From contig NZ_AVAQ01000010.1 of assembly GCF_000463075.2 (NCBI RefSeq), positions 1-59,643 on the forward strand: DNA of 59,643 nt, written 5' to 3'. A program made the position numbers and the translations under genes. Shown in pieces: positions 26,080-34,643 of the stretch. The DNA comes from Lactiplantibacillus plantarum EGD-AQ4. Its GTDB lineage: Bacteria; Bacillota; Bacilli; Lactobacillales; Lactobacillaceae. Every line of letters begins with the position of its first letter. Position 1 is the stretch's first letter. Under the pieces are notes generated by a model. It worked only from the letters and a program-made list of their open reading frames with translations. It had not been told where the DNA came from and did no database searches.

Positions 26080-26148
26080 TAAAAAAAATACAAGCAACCT
26101 CCGATTTGAGTGTGTTAGTCACAATAGATCGGGGGTTGCTTGTATTTC
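26080..26148 (-). terminator. Terminator of the MarR gene
   Basis: AAATACAAGCAACC (from 26086) pairs with GGTTGCTTGTATTT (to 26148), and the CCGAT/ATCGG pair lies inside. On the minus strand it is followed by a T run (26088-26080). Confidence 0.8.
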
Positions 26149-26153
26149 AATGT

Positions 26154-26600
26154 TTACCAACTTTCCGGTGCCCGCGTCGGTGTTGTGAAGGCCACGGCGA
26201 TTTGGCGTAGTCCTTCGTAAGTCAGGTAGGTCTCTGCGCCCAAAATAGTAGCCATTCGCTGTTCACTAGCTTCAAAGAAGGCTTCAATTTGAGTCGCGAG
26301 TTGGCGTGCTCTGGGCGTCAATAATAGTCGCTTGTAGCGGCCGTCGTCTTTTACGGGTGCACGGACGAGCAAATCGCCGGCAACCATATTACTGACGAGG
26401 CTGGAACAGGTTGCTTTACGGATGTTGAATTCTAATTCCAGATCACGTTGGAAAAGATCGTGATGTTGTTCATTGTTGGCGATAAAATTAATGACGCTGA
26501 TTTGCATACCAGTCAGCCCCAGTGTTTTGGCGTAGTGATCTGAGTCGCGCGCGAGGGCGTTATGGGCTTTTTTGATCATGACACCTAAAGAATCTTTCAT
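26154..26600 (-). CDS. MarR-family transcriptional regulator
   Basis: A 148-residue winged-helix regulator. The HTH reads DLFQRDLELEFNIRKATCSSLVSNMVAGDLL and the wing contains KDDGRYKRLLLTPRA. A longer frame opens at 26702, but AAGGAG precedes the ATG at 26600, which gives the normal family length. It is divergent from the DHA2 efflux gene at 26766, the standard local-repressor arrangement. The palindrome at 26724-26743 is the likely operator. Confidence 0.9.
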   Translation of the reverse strand: MKDSLGVMIKKAHNALARDSDHYAKTLGLTGMQISVINFIANNEQHHDLFQRDLELEFNIRKATCSSLVSNMVAGDLLVRAPVKDDGRYKRLLLTPRARQLATQIEAFFEASEQRMATILGAETYLTYEGLRQIAVAFTTPTRAPESW

Positions 26601-26723
26601 GCTAGATTGCTCCTTATTGTGTGTGTCGTTCGTATTAGAACTAATTTGCATTATATGGACTGTTAGTTGTAATGTCAATTGATTTATCACTAGACACTTC
26701 AATTCAGTGTGTTAGAATGGTGA

Positions 26724-26743
26724 ATAGTTCGTAACCGAACTAT
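26724..26743. promoter_or_regulatory. Perfect palindrome, probable MarR operator
   Basis: ATAGTTCG and CGAACTAT flank four bases (TAAC). The AGTTC/GAACT core also appears in ATTAGAACTAAT near 26634-26645, nearer the regulator start, so two sites may serve the divergent pair. Confidence 0.6.
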
Positions 26744-26765
26744 AAGCTAAGGAGTTGAATTATGC

Positions 26766-28166
26766 ATGTCAAAGCGAGTTGATTTGAAGTTAATTTTGGC
26801 AATCATTGCTGCGGGACTGTTGTCGTTTTGCGGGGTGATTGTCGAAACGGCGATGAATATCACGTTTCCCAAATTAATGCGGACGTTTGCCATCAATACT
26901 GCCACCGTCCAATGGATGACGACGGCGTATCTGTTGATTGTGGCGACGATTGTGCCGATTTCGGCGTTTTTGAAACGGCGGTTTAAGACGAAGACGCTGT
27001 TTGTAACGGCCAATCTATTATTTATTGCCGGTCTGGTCGTGGATGCGGTCGCAACTAATTTTCCGTTACTAGTGATTGGCCGTATCATTCAAGGCTGTGG
27101 TACGGGGATCGCGCTGCCATTGATGTTCAATATTATTATCGATTGGGCACCTGCCAATCAGAAGGGTACCTTGATGGGGATTGGGACGCTAATTACGGCA
27201 ATTGCGCCAGCATTAGGACCGACCTTTGGTGGCATCATCGTCAACAGCATGGATTGGCACTGGATCTTTATTTTCTTGATTCCAGTCCTCATTGTGTCAT
27301 TAATATTAGGAATCTACGCGATTCGCCAAGCGGAACCAACCACCAAGGTTCGGTTTGATGTGCTCGGGTGGTTGATGATCGTGCTACTGTTTGTTGGTTT
27401 TACGATCGGGTTTAGCAAACTTTCAACGGTGACGACGCAGCCGTGGCCGTTTGTGGCCTGGCTCCTCGTGGGGTTGGTCGGGTTAGTCGGCTTTATCACC
27501 CGGACTAAGCGTATTGACAAACCGTTAATTAGCCTGAAAATCTTTCAATCATCATCCTATGATGGCCATCTATTGGCCTTTTTCTTAGTTCAAGTTTGTG
27601 CGTTAGGCTTGGCCTTCATTTTACCGAACTATATTCAGTTGGTGAATGGTCAAAGCGCCCTGTTAGCGGGTCTATTTGTCTTACCAGGAGCCGCTATTGG
27701 GGCAGTTTTTGCGCCCTTGGGTGGTCAAATTCTCGACCGCTTTGGTGCGGCCAAACCAGTGTTAACGGGGTCGACCATTCTTGTAATTGCGATGGCGTTA
27801 TTTACGATCTTAGGCATGCGGCTCACCGGTGGCTTGATCTTGGGTATTTATATTATCCTGATGGTCGGTATTGGGGTATCCATGGGGAATACGATGACTA
27901 GTGGTCTCCAGCAGCTGGGGCTGTCGCAACAGGCGGATGGCAATGCGGTGTTCAATACCATGCAACAGTTCGCGGGCGCCATCGGGACTTCCGTGGTTTC
28001 AGCGGTAATTACCTTAGTTCAAGCACAGGCAACTGGAACGACTGCCCACCGGACGGCACTCGGGTCAACGCTAGCTTTAGGAATTTTACTTGTGCTCGCG
28101 CTGATTGAATTAGTGGTCATCAGCAGAGCAATGAAGATGCGACAACATCAGGCGACTCAAAATTAG
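26766..28166 (+). CDS. DHA2-family drug:H+ antiporter (14 TMS MFS)
   Basis: A 466-residue major facilitator protein with about 14 hydrophobic helices, resembling LmrB/EmrB-type multidrug exporters. Family motifs include VQWMTTAYLL in helix 2, GRIIQGCGTGIALPLMF and the antiporter region ALGPTFGG. AAGGAG at 26749-26754 is followed by two ATGs: one at 26762 opens only a six-codon frame, and the one at 26766 gives the transporter. It probably exports a toxic compound sensed by the divergent MarR repressor. The substrate cannot be assigned. Confidence 0.9.
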   Translation: MSKRVDLKLILAIIAAGLLSFCGVIVETAMNITFPKLMRTFAINTATVQWMTTAYLLIVATIVPISAFLKRRFKTKTLFVTANLLFIAGLVVDAVATNFPLLVIGRIIQGCGTGIALPLMFNIIIDWAPANQKGTLMGIGTLITAIAPALGPTFGGIIVNSMDWHWIFIFLIPVLIVSLILGIYAIRQAEPTTKVRFDVLGWLMIVLLFVGFTIGFSKLSTVTTQPWPFVAWLLVGLVGLVGFITRTKRIDKPLISLKIFQSSSYDGHLLAFFLVQVCALGLAFILPNYIQLVNGQSALLAGLFVLPGAAIGAVFAPLGGQILDRFGAAKPVLTGSTILVIAMALFTILGMRLTGGLILGIYIILMVGIGVSMGNTMTSGLQQLGLSQQADGNAVFNTMQQFAGAIGTSVVSAVITLVQAQATGTTAHRTALGSTLALGILLVLALIELVVISRAMKMRQHQATQN

Positions 28167-28304
28167 TTGATTCGTGTTACCGCACGAGTTGCAGCTGGAT
28201 AATTGGATTAGTCTGTTATTCGGCAATCACTTTTCAAACGGACTGATAGCTAAAAGCTTGTTACAGTAACGAAATATGACAAGTAACAGATATTGAGAAC
28301 AAAG

Positions 28305-28348
28305 AAAAAACGAACGCAGCTAGCTTAAAACTAGTGCGTTCGTTTTTT
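28305..28348 (+). terminator. Terminator of the MFS gene
   Basis: AAAAAACGAACGC (from 28305) pairs with GCGTTCGTTTTTT (to 28348), with CTAG/CTAG inside. It can act in both directions. Confidence 0.88.
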
Positions 28349-28349
28349 G

Positions 28350-28495
28350 TCATCTAATGGATTTTTGTTATGCCGAGTTCCTTTCAGTAAATCGCGCATG
28401 ATGCGCACTTTCCACTTGCGATTGAGTCAATCAATCGTCGTAGCGCCCGGACAAATCCTGTTTTGTGCGAATAATTTTATGAAGACATTGGTCAT
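28350..28495 (-). pseudogene. Degenerate HxlR-family regulator remnant
   Basis: Reading the minus strand from 28495 gives MTNVFIKLFAQNRICPGATTID, an in-frame TGA (28429-28427), then LNRKWKVRIMRDLLKGT. This matches the start of HxlR regulators (CPxxxTLDLLxxKWKxLILRDLLxGxxRF) but is broken by the stop and ends before the recognition helix. HxlR regulators often sit divergent from quinone oxidoreductases such as the gene at 28761. No intact copy is nearby, so local control of that gene seems lost. Confidence 0.65.
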
Positions 28496-28760
28496 GAGCC
28501 TTTTCATTTCCCAGTTGCCACTAAAAATTTGTCTCGAATTTCATAATGTTTGCTACCTTTTTAGCCTTAGTGAGACTATAGTAGTCTTGAGTAGCAATTC
28601 CAAGATTTGTCTGCAATATCTTTGGAGCATGGAAATGGTCGTAAGTTTTGCGGCATCGCAATCTGATTGAGTACAGCCTTGACAGACGCATGACTATAAT
28701 GACTCGCGAGAAACCGCTGTTAAGTGAGACAGGCAATCTAAAAAAGTTGAGAGAAGTGTT

Positions 28761-29744
28761 ATGGTGATGCAAGCATACGTTGTTAATCATCCGGGTGGTC
28801 CCGAAGCGCTGGAGTTGACGACCGTTCCGAAGCCAGTTGTTAAACCAGGGTGGACCCGGGTCAAAGTATTAGGATTTGGTATTAATCATTCTGAAATTTT
28901 TACACGTGAGGGCAAGTCACCCAGTGTGCAGTTGCCGCGGATTTTAGGTATCGAAGTCGTGGGTGTCGTGGATGAGACCAGCGCGCCTGACCAGTTGACG
29001 CCTGGACAACGAATCGTCTCTATTATGGGTGAGATGGGGCGTGCGTATGATGGCAGCTACGCCGAATACGTCTTACTCCCAAACAGTCAAGTTTATCCGA
29101 TTCAAACGGATTTGCCGTTAGCCTCATTAGTCGCGACACCGGAAACGTATTATACAGCTTTTGGCATTTTCAATAGTTTACGCTTACAAGCGACCGATTC
29201 CGTTTTGATTCGGGCGGCAACCAGTGGGGTCGGGATTGCGGCGCTTAAGTTGATCAAGGCGTTCAATCCGCAGATTACCGTGGCTGGGACAACGCGACGG
29301 GCTGCCAAACAGGCTGCATTGCTAACTGCCGGGTTCGATGCCGTCATCGTGGCACCAGATTCGGCTAAATTGCCGGCAGCCACGGGGCATTTTGATAAGA
29401 TTATCGATTTAATTGGGCCTCTTAGCACTAAAGATTCCTTGCAACATCTGAATGATGGCGGGATCGTCAACGTCACGGGTGAGTTAGGTGGTGTCTGGAC
29501 GATCCCGGACTTTGATCCAATCAGCGATATTCCAAACAATGGCTATTTGACCGGCTTCTCGTCCGGCGACGTTTCCGAGGCCAAACTCCAGGCATTGTTC
29601 GATTTTATTCGCGATTACCACGTCGACGTACAACCCGCCCGTGTCTTTACGTTTAAGGATGTGCCAGCTGCGCACGCCTACCTACAAGCGACTGAGAGTT
29701 TTGGCAAAGTGATTGTGTTGATGGACGATGCGGTGACGGCCTAA
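28761..29744 (+). CDS. Zinc-free MDR oxidoreductase (quinone reductase-like)
   Basis: A 327-residue medium-chain dehydrogenase/reductase. The N-terminal part holds VVKPGWTRVKVLGFGINHSEIFTR and PRILGIEVVGVV. The nucleotide-binding region reads LIRAATSGVGIAALKLIKAF, with SGVG in place of the usual GGVG. Zinc ligands are absent. ATG codons at 28761 and 28767 are both possible starts behind GAGAGAAG. The divergent HxlR remnant suggests it was once part of a regulated pair. Physiological substrate is unknown. Confidence 0.85.
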   Translation: MVMQAYVVNHPGGPEALELTTVPKPVVKPGWTRVKVLGFGINHSEIFTREGKSPSVQLPRILGIEVVGVVDETSAPDQLTPGQRIVSIMGEMGRAYDGSYAEYVLLPNSQVYPIQTDLPLASLVATPETYYTAFGIFNSLRLQATDSVLIRAATSGVGIAALKLIKAFNPQITVAGTTRRAAKQAALLTAGFDAVIVAPDSAKLPAATGHFDKIIDLIGPLSTKDSLQHLNDGGIVNVTGELGGVWTIPDFDPISDIPNNGYLTGFSSGDVSEAKLQALFDFIRDYHVDVQPARVFTFKDVPAAHAYLQATESFGKVIVLMDDAVTA

Positions 29745-29840
29745 ACGGATTTTCGTTTGTTGATCGGGTTTAGTGGCTGACAATTATTATAGCTGCAGTA
29801 GACTGGTTACAATTAATATTAATATATTTGTGCCTCATGC

Positions 29841-29876
29841 TAAAAGTCCCACACTGTAGATTGGTGTGGGGCTTTT
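29841..29876 (+). terminator. Terminator after the oxidoreductase gene
   Basis: TAAAAGTCCCACAC (29841-29854) pairs with GTGTGGGGCTTTTA (29863-29876). Its T run is short, so it may be bidirectional but weak. Confidence 0.75.
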
Positions 29877-30335
29877 AGTCTGGATAGATAAGTTTTACCT
29901 CTAGTACCTTAACCGGTTGTGGCCTTCAAATTATAACCAAAAGTTATGTAATACTATGCTAAACAGGTATTTCACATTCTTCTGTACAACCGTTACGATG
30001 GTTATTACAAAATGAGCTTCAGGTGAGTTTTTGGTTAAAATCGACATTGATCATTGCCCTTTATCTAGGGTCTAGCGCTGCGTTGTACTGCAGAAGGTAT
30101 GTTGTGAAGAATATTGAAAGCTCTGATGAGTCTTAAAAGTGACCACTGGCAGGCAGTGTACCACAATTATTTACCTTCAACACCTCAGTGTCCGTTGCCG
30201 TTAACGAAATGATGATTCGACCAACCAAACAAGCCATTTAATATTGAAAGCAGTCTGCAATATTGTTGACCAGACTGAGTTAGAAATTAGGTTCAAGATA
30301 GTATTGTGGATGACAAGGATACAAGGAGGTTTTTC
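29877..30335. other. Intergenic stretch, no gene seen
   Basis: About 450 bp with no coding frame of interest, RNA motif or repeat that I recognise. The metalloprotease start follows an AAGGAGG site at its right end. Confidence 0.5.
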
Positions 30336-31031
30336 ATGAAACACTGGCGAGTCCTAGTCGTCATTGGGGCGCTAGTTATCAGTGGTTGGGGTCTCAATCA
30401 TGTCAATTTGGTGCGCTCACAACAGGCAGCGTTACTGGGACCGCAGTCGGTTCGAAAACTACCCGCAACTGTTATTAACGAGTTACAGCGGATGGTCCAG
30501 CCGTTGCGGTCACTCGTTGCGGCGCCAAAAACGACCGCAAACGTGACGGTTAGTCGGGGAACCACCCCGGTTAATTCGTTGGTTGCCCGGCAGCGATTAT
30601 CATCAAAGTATGTCTATCATTTTGAACAAGCAACACCTAAGCCGGTCAAACGGGTCTTTCATACGGCGATTCAGACCTATAACCAGACAGGATTAGTCCA
30701 GTTACGACCCGGTAAGCCGAGCCTGACGCGTAATTCATTAGCCTTAGGAACGTATCAGCGACAACAATCGCATGCAAACGGCAGCATTGAGCTTGGTCAG
30801 GGTGGTCCGACCGTCACGTATGCGGTCGTTAAGACGCTCAATCATGGGCAGGCACGACTGAATACGGCTTATCCGGAGGCGGTCGCCACCTCAGTTGCCG
30901 TTCATGAAGTCGGCCATGCGCTGGGATTAGACCATAGTCGCCAACTTGATTCGGTGATGTACCCATTTGATCAAGGCCAAACGACCTTATCGCAGGCTGA
31001 CTTATCAGCGCTCAAGGCCATTTACTGCTAA
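30336..31031 (+). CDS. Exported metzincin (matrixin-type) zinc metalloprotease
   Basis: A 231-residue protein with an N-terminal hydrophobic signal or anchor (residues 7-20) and a C-terminal M10-like zinc protease domain. The zinc motif HEVGHALGLDH (residues 190-200) gives three histidines and catalytic Glu191, and the Met-turn SVMYP follows about nine residues later. The frame opens at 30306, but the ATG at 30336 follows AAGGAGG. The region between helps place the predicted active domain outside the cell. LAB proteins of this type are common but poorly characterised. A tiny membrane protein follows 92 bp downstream. Confidence 0.85.
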   Translation: MKHWRVLVVIGALVISGWGLNHVNLVRSQQAALLGPQSVRKLPATVINELQRMVQPLRSLVAAPKTTANVTVSRGTTPVNSLVARQRLSSKYVYHFEQATPKPVKRVFHTAIQTYNQTGLVQLRPGKPSLTRNSLALGTYQRQQSHANGSIELGQGGPTVTYAVVKTLNHGQARLNTAYPEAVATSVAVHEVGHALGLDHSRQLDSVMYPFDQGQTTLSQADLSALKAIYC

Positions 31032-31123
31032 CTCGGGGCAGGCAACGAGAATAGAATACAGCGCAGCGTACAAGCGGTCATAAAAAGGGTAATGGCAAAC
31101 CTTGAGAAGGGAATCGTGAAGTA

Positions 31124-31306
31124 ATGAAACAATTTGGATTAGCATTAATTACGGCGGGATCAATGATGTTAGTGGGTATCTGGCTGGTGATGCTAACGGA
31201 TCATCGCTCACAGAATTTGACGAATCAGCACAGTGTGGTGGCACTGGCACCAAAGACGAATTCATCGTCATCGATCACCTCGATAGTTGATTGGTGTGAC
31301 CAGTGA
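31124..31306 (+). CDS. Small single-span membrane protein
   Basis: A 60-residue frame with one clear hydrophobic segment (residues 4-25) followed by a polar, serine-rich tail. AGAAGGGA lies upstream, at a rather long spacing. It follows the metalloprotease on the same strand and precedes the terminator at 31397. No family is recognised; it could be a secreted peptide or a partner of the protease. Confidence 0.45.
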   Translation: MKQFGLALITAGSMMLVGIWLVMLTDHRSQNLTNQHSVVALAPKTNSSSSITSIVDWCDQ

Positions 31307-31396
31307 GTGAGCGGTGATGCGGAATTCAGTATCAGGTCGTAAATGGGACACAACCTCAATTCCGCAGGTGCTCATCAGAATTTTAGGTGAAACATT

Positions 31397-31444
31397 AAAG
31401 GAACGATTGACGCATGATCAAAGTGGCGTCAATCGTTCCTTTTT
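31397..31444. terminator. Bidirectional terminator
   Basis: AAAGGAACGATTGACGC (31397-31413) pairs perfectly with GCGTCAATCGTTCCTTT and is followed by T. It separates the protease unit from the converging acyltransferase gene. Confidence 0.92.
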
Positions 31445-31461
31445 GTCAATCATTAATCATT

Positions 31462-32580
31462 TCAAACCGTTTCACGAATACGCTGACCGCGCTGTTTGAC
31501 GGCCGTCCACAGGTAGTGTAACCCAAAGGCCGAGCCGAATGATAATGGCCAGGTCAGCAGATAGACGACCGCGATACCAAGCAAGGGTGACCAAGTCGTT
31601 AGCTGGCGGCCAAAACTCAGCCAGAGTAGCGTTGACCAGCAGACGTTTGAGAGGTACGCCTTGTAAGCCATGCCGGCGAAGCGGTGGACGAATCTCGTAA
31701 ATGGATGGTGTCGTTTGACTTGCGCCAGACAGAGCGCTGACAACAGGCCAATCACGGTAAACGCATATAGGGTCATCGAGGGCTTATAGTACGGTGCATT
31801 GCCCAGTTCGACCGGGAAACCGTAGCTGAATAATTCCTGGTTGGTCCACCAGAAGCAAAGCAACAGTATGACCACTAATCCCGGCCACCAGCGCATGATC
31901 AGTGGGTCAAAACGCGACCGAAAGACCCACGCCAGCACACCGCAGACCCCGAAGATGAGGAAGCTGACAAAGAACCGGTCGAATAAGTACCAGTGTTGCA
32001 TTTGTGGGCCATGGAAAATTTGTGTGTCATAGAACCACAGCCATAAACCGGTGATGAGAATGGTGACCGTCAGCACCAGTTCACCGCGATGTGGATGGTG
32101 TTGACACCAGCGTCCAAGCGCCCAAAAGAGCGGCATCAAGATGATGAATTGGAGCATCATGGTGTTGTACCACAGGTGGGGTGCTGCGTTACCATTGACA
32201 AATCGCCAGAGAAAGCCATTCCAATCTTGAAAAGGCGTACCCTGTTGTAATTGAGGCATCAAGACCAAGTAAATTAGCGTCCACCAAATCGTCGGGACAA
32301 ACAAGGCGTGCCACTGTTGTCGTAGGTAGGTCCCATAAGTTAACTCACGTCGTGCCAGCGTCGTCCGGGTCGTCGTGTACAGGATGCCGAAGATGAAGGC
32401 CGGGGCCGTATATTTGACCAAATTATAAAGCATCCCGATGCCAACTTGCGCGGCCACAGCCGGTTGCACCGTTAACGCGTCCGCCAAGATGGGCTGGGCC
32501 ATGACTGCCGTACAAGCGCCTAATTTCAGGTAGTCCCCGATATCAGCTTGCTGGGCAGGTTGAGTTGAAGGTTCATTCAT
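31462..32580 (-). CDS. Acyltransferase 3 family membrane protein
   Basis: A 372-residue integral membrane protein with about ten hydrophobic helices. The segments FGILYTTTRTTLARRELTYGTYLRQQWHALFVPTIWW and HLWYNTMMLQFIILMPLFWALGRW fit the AT3 family of O-acyltransferases that modify wall or surface polysaccharides. The conserved arginine-containing first cytoplasmic loop is present; the family's histidine near helix 1 is not obvious. The LysR gene upstream lies on the same strand, with a short AT-rich repeat between them. Confidence 0.8.
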   Translation of the reverse strand: MNEPSTQPAQQADIGDYLKLGACTAVMAQPILADALTVQPAVAAQVGIGMLYNLVKYTAPAFIFGILYTTTRTTLARRELTYGTYLRQQWHALFVPTIWWTLIYLVLMPQLQQGTPFQDWNGFLWRFVNGNAAPHLWYNTMMLQFIILMPLFWALGRWCQHHPHRGELVLTVTILITGLWLWFYDTQIFHGPQMQHWYLFDRFFVSFLIFGVCGVLAWVFRSRFDPLIMRWWPGLVVILLLCFWWTNQELFSYGFPVELGNAPYYKPSMTLYAFTVIGLLSALCLAQVKRHHPFTRFVHRFAGMAYKAYLSNVCWSTLLWLSFGRQLTTWSPLLGIAVVYLLTWPLSFGSAFGLHYLWTAVKQRGQRIRETV

Positions 32581-32654
32581 TGTTCGTCGCCACCTTTCGA
32601 ATTGTGTGAGATCGAATGGTGGATAATCTTAGATTCAGTTTAGCGGAATTTTTC

Positions 32655-32740
32655 AGATTTGCAAGGTGCATTTTTACAAGCCACGTTTTTACAAGGTTCA
32701 TTTTTACTAAGCCAGATTTTTAAGATTCGATTTTATAAGG
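32655..32740. repeat. Short imperfect tandem repeats
   Basis: Five units of roughly 15 bp vary around ATTTTTACAAG. They run from about 32668 to the stop codon of the LysR gene, spanning the gap between the LysR and acyltransferase genes. Confidence 0.55.
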
Positions 32741-33602
32741 ACTTGGCGCGAGTGTCGACGAATAATTTCACGAGGGCGTTGGCTAAACGGCGGTTTTGCG
32801 GCGTTTCTTTACTTTGTCCCTCCGTCAGATAAATTGTTCGTAATGGCGGATTCGGATTTAAGCGCGTCAAGTGTAACTGCGAGCCGGTCGCGTGCCAAGT
32901 GATGGCGGGAATAAAGCCGATTCCAATGCCGTGCAGCAGTAGCGCGCGGATACTGGCGGGGTCGTCTGATTCGTATTGATAGTCGACGGGCACTCGTTGC
33001 GACTTGAAGTAGGCGTCCATCGTTCGGCGTAGTGGGGTCTGGCGACCAAGCGTGACTAAGGCGTGGGATGCAAGTTCCGACGGGGTGATCACTGACGTTT
33101 GAAAGACTGGCTCAAGGCTGCCCACCAAAATCTCTTCCGTCAGTAGTGGCACTGAACGCAAATTGGTGGCGGGTTGCCGCGTTGAAATCGTGAAATCAAA
33201 GTTCTCGGTATCATTGACGGTGCTGATCCGTTGCGTCAATTGGACGGGTGCAGCTGGGAAAATTTGGTGGATCTGCGTGATGATTTCTGGAATCAGCGCG
33301 GACGCGACCTCAACGAGCAGGCGGATGGGCCGCTGTCGCGTGGAAATTGGTGATGAGACGGCATCAATGCCCTGATTTAACTGTTGAAGGGTTGCTTCCA
33401 CATAGTTGAGAAATGTGCGCCCCTTTGAATTAATTTGAATCCCACGGCCCACGCGGTCGAATAAGGGAGTTCCGAGTTCTTTTTCCAAGTCTTGAATCAA
33501 TTTCGTCATTGCTGGCTGACTGATAAACGCCTTCTTAGCGCCAGCGGTAATACTGCCGGTTTGGGCGGTGTACATAAAACCTTCCAGTTGTGAGATATTC
33601 AT
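32733..33602 (-). CDS. LysR-family regulator, likely of the malonate operon
   Basis: A 289-residue regulator starting MNISQLEGFMYTAQTGSITAGAKKAFISQPAMTKLIQDLEKELG, a typical LysR HTH, followed by a co-inducer domain. The frame opens 6 codons earlier; the ATG at 33602 has GAGGGA upstream. It is divergent from mdcH with 123 bp between, where an ATAAC-N5-GTTAT dyad with the LysR-type T-N11-A spacing occurs. By position it is the likely activator of malonate decarboxylase genes, as MdcR-like LysR proteins are elsewhere. The effector is inferred to be malonate. Confidence 0.87.
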   Translation of the reverse strand: MNISQLEGFMYTAQTGSITAGAKKAFISQPAMTKLIQDLEKELGTPLFDRVGRGIQINSKGRTFLNYVEATLQQLNQGIDAVSSPISTRQRPIRLLVEVASALIPEIITQIHQIFPAAPVQLTQRISTVNDTENFDFTISTRQPATNLRSVPLLTEEILVGSLEPVFQTSVITPSELASHALVTLGRQTPLRRTMDAYFKSQRVPVDYQYESDDPASIRALLLHGIGIGFIPAITWHATGSQLHLTRLNPNPPLRTIYLTEGQSKETPQNRRLANALVKLFVDTRAKSL

Positions 33603-33618
33603 AAATGTCCCTCGATTC

Positions 33619-33633
33619 ATAACTAACGGTTAT
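33619..33633. promoter_or_regulatory. Candidate LysR operator of the mdc operon
   Basis: ATAAC (33619-33623) and GTTAT (33629-33633) form a dyad with T-N11-A spacing in the divergent region. Confidence 0.5.
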
Positions 33634-33725
33634 TAATATAACTTTAATTCATTATACAACAGAATCAATTCAGCATACACTAAGCTTGTGAGATCGATTT
33701 GAATGGGTATCTGAAAGGAGGCTGC

Positions 33726-34643
33726 ATGGTGAACACATTATGGATTTTTCCTGGCCAGGGTGGGCAGCGTGCTGGGATGCTGGCTCAGGTTCCGGATCCG
33801 TTGCGACAACACGTTGAACAGTTGCTCGGACTGAAATTATTGGATACCGCGCAGGGCTATCAAGATTCGGTGCAACTACAGGTCAGCATCACACTCTTAC
33901 AAGTGAGTCAAGTGGATCAGCTGATTGCGGCTGGCGAACGGCCCAGTCTGGTTGCTGGGCACTCATTGGGCGTATTTGCGGCCGCTTATGCGGTTGGCAG
34001 TCTGACACGTGACGATTGTTTGCGATTGGTCAAACGGCGCGCGGAACTGATGCAGGCGGCCTATCCCCAAGGTTACGGGATGGGCGTGATTGTTGGCTTG
34101 ACCCGTGAAGCGGTGACGGCTTTGGTTGAACAGGTGCATACCACGGCACAGCCAGTGTATGTCTCCAATCAAAATGCCAGCGACCAAACTGCCATTGCGG
34201 GTGCACTCGTCGCGATTGACCAAGTGTTGGCACTAGCTAAACAAGCTGGAGCGGCCAAGGCCTTGCGCTTAAAAGTACCGGTGCCATCACATTCGCCGTT
34301 AATGGCCACAGTTGCTGATCAATTGGCGTCAGCTGCTAAAGCGACACCGATTCAGCGACCAACTGGCGTGTATTTGGCGAATTATTCGGGCCATGCAGCC
34401 CGGCAAGCGGCCAAGGTCAGGCAAGACTTGGTCAGTAACTTGGTGCATCCGGTCTATTTTGAAGCGATGTGTCAGGTCGCGCTGAACTACCAGCCGGATG
34501 TGCTTCTCAACTTTGCGCCCGGCAGCCCGTTTCGTCACGTCTTACAACAGGACTTTGGCGACCTCCGGCAAATTGATTTGAATCAAACGTCGCTAGACGA
34601 CGCAGTGTACTTATTGAACAAATGGAAGCGAGGGACTAATTAA
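33726..34643 (+). CDS. mdcH: Malonyl-CoA:ACP transacylase of malonate decarboxylase
   Basis: A 305-residue acyltransferase of the FabD/MdcH type. It starts the typical LWIFPGQGGQRAGML, has the active-site GHSLG serine (near residue 80), and the catalytic histidine in PVPSHSPLM. In the mdc pathway it loads malonyl from malonyl-CoA onto the decarboxylase ACP to start the cycle. AAGGAGG at 33715-33721 precedes the ATG at 33726, and a GTG follows directly. It is the first gene here, unlike the usual mdc order where it comes last. FabD cannot be excluded by sequence alone, but the context is decisive. Confidence 0.9.
   Translation: MVNTLWIFPGQGGQRAGMLAQVPDPLRQHVEQLLGLKLLDTAQGYQDSVQLQVSITLLQVSQVDQLIAAGERPSLVAGHSLGVFAAAYAVGSLTRDDCLRLVKRRAELMQAAYPQGYGMGVIVGLTREAVTALVEQVHTTAQPVYVSNQNASDQTAIAGALVAIDQVLALAKQAGAAKALRLKVPVPSHSPLMATVADQLASAAKATPIQRPTGVYLANYSGHAARQAAKVRQDLVSNLVHPVYFEAMCQVALNYQPDVLLNFAPGSPFRHVLQQDFGDLRQIDLNQTSLDDAVYLLNKWKRGTN

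Noticed and set aside
28347-28670. 107-codon open frame on the plus strand
   Set aside because: It overlaps the HxlR remnant in the opposite strand, where real family residues are visible, and has no recognisable features itself.
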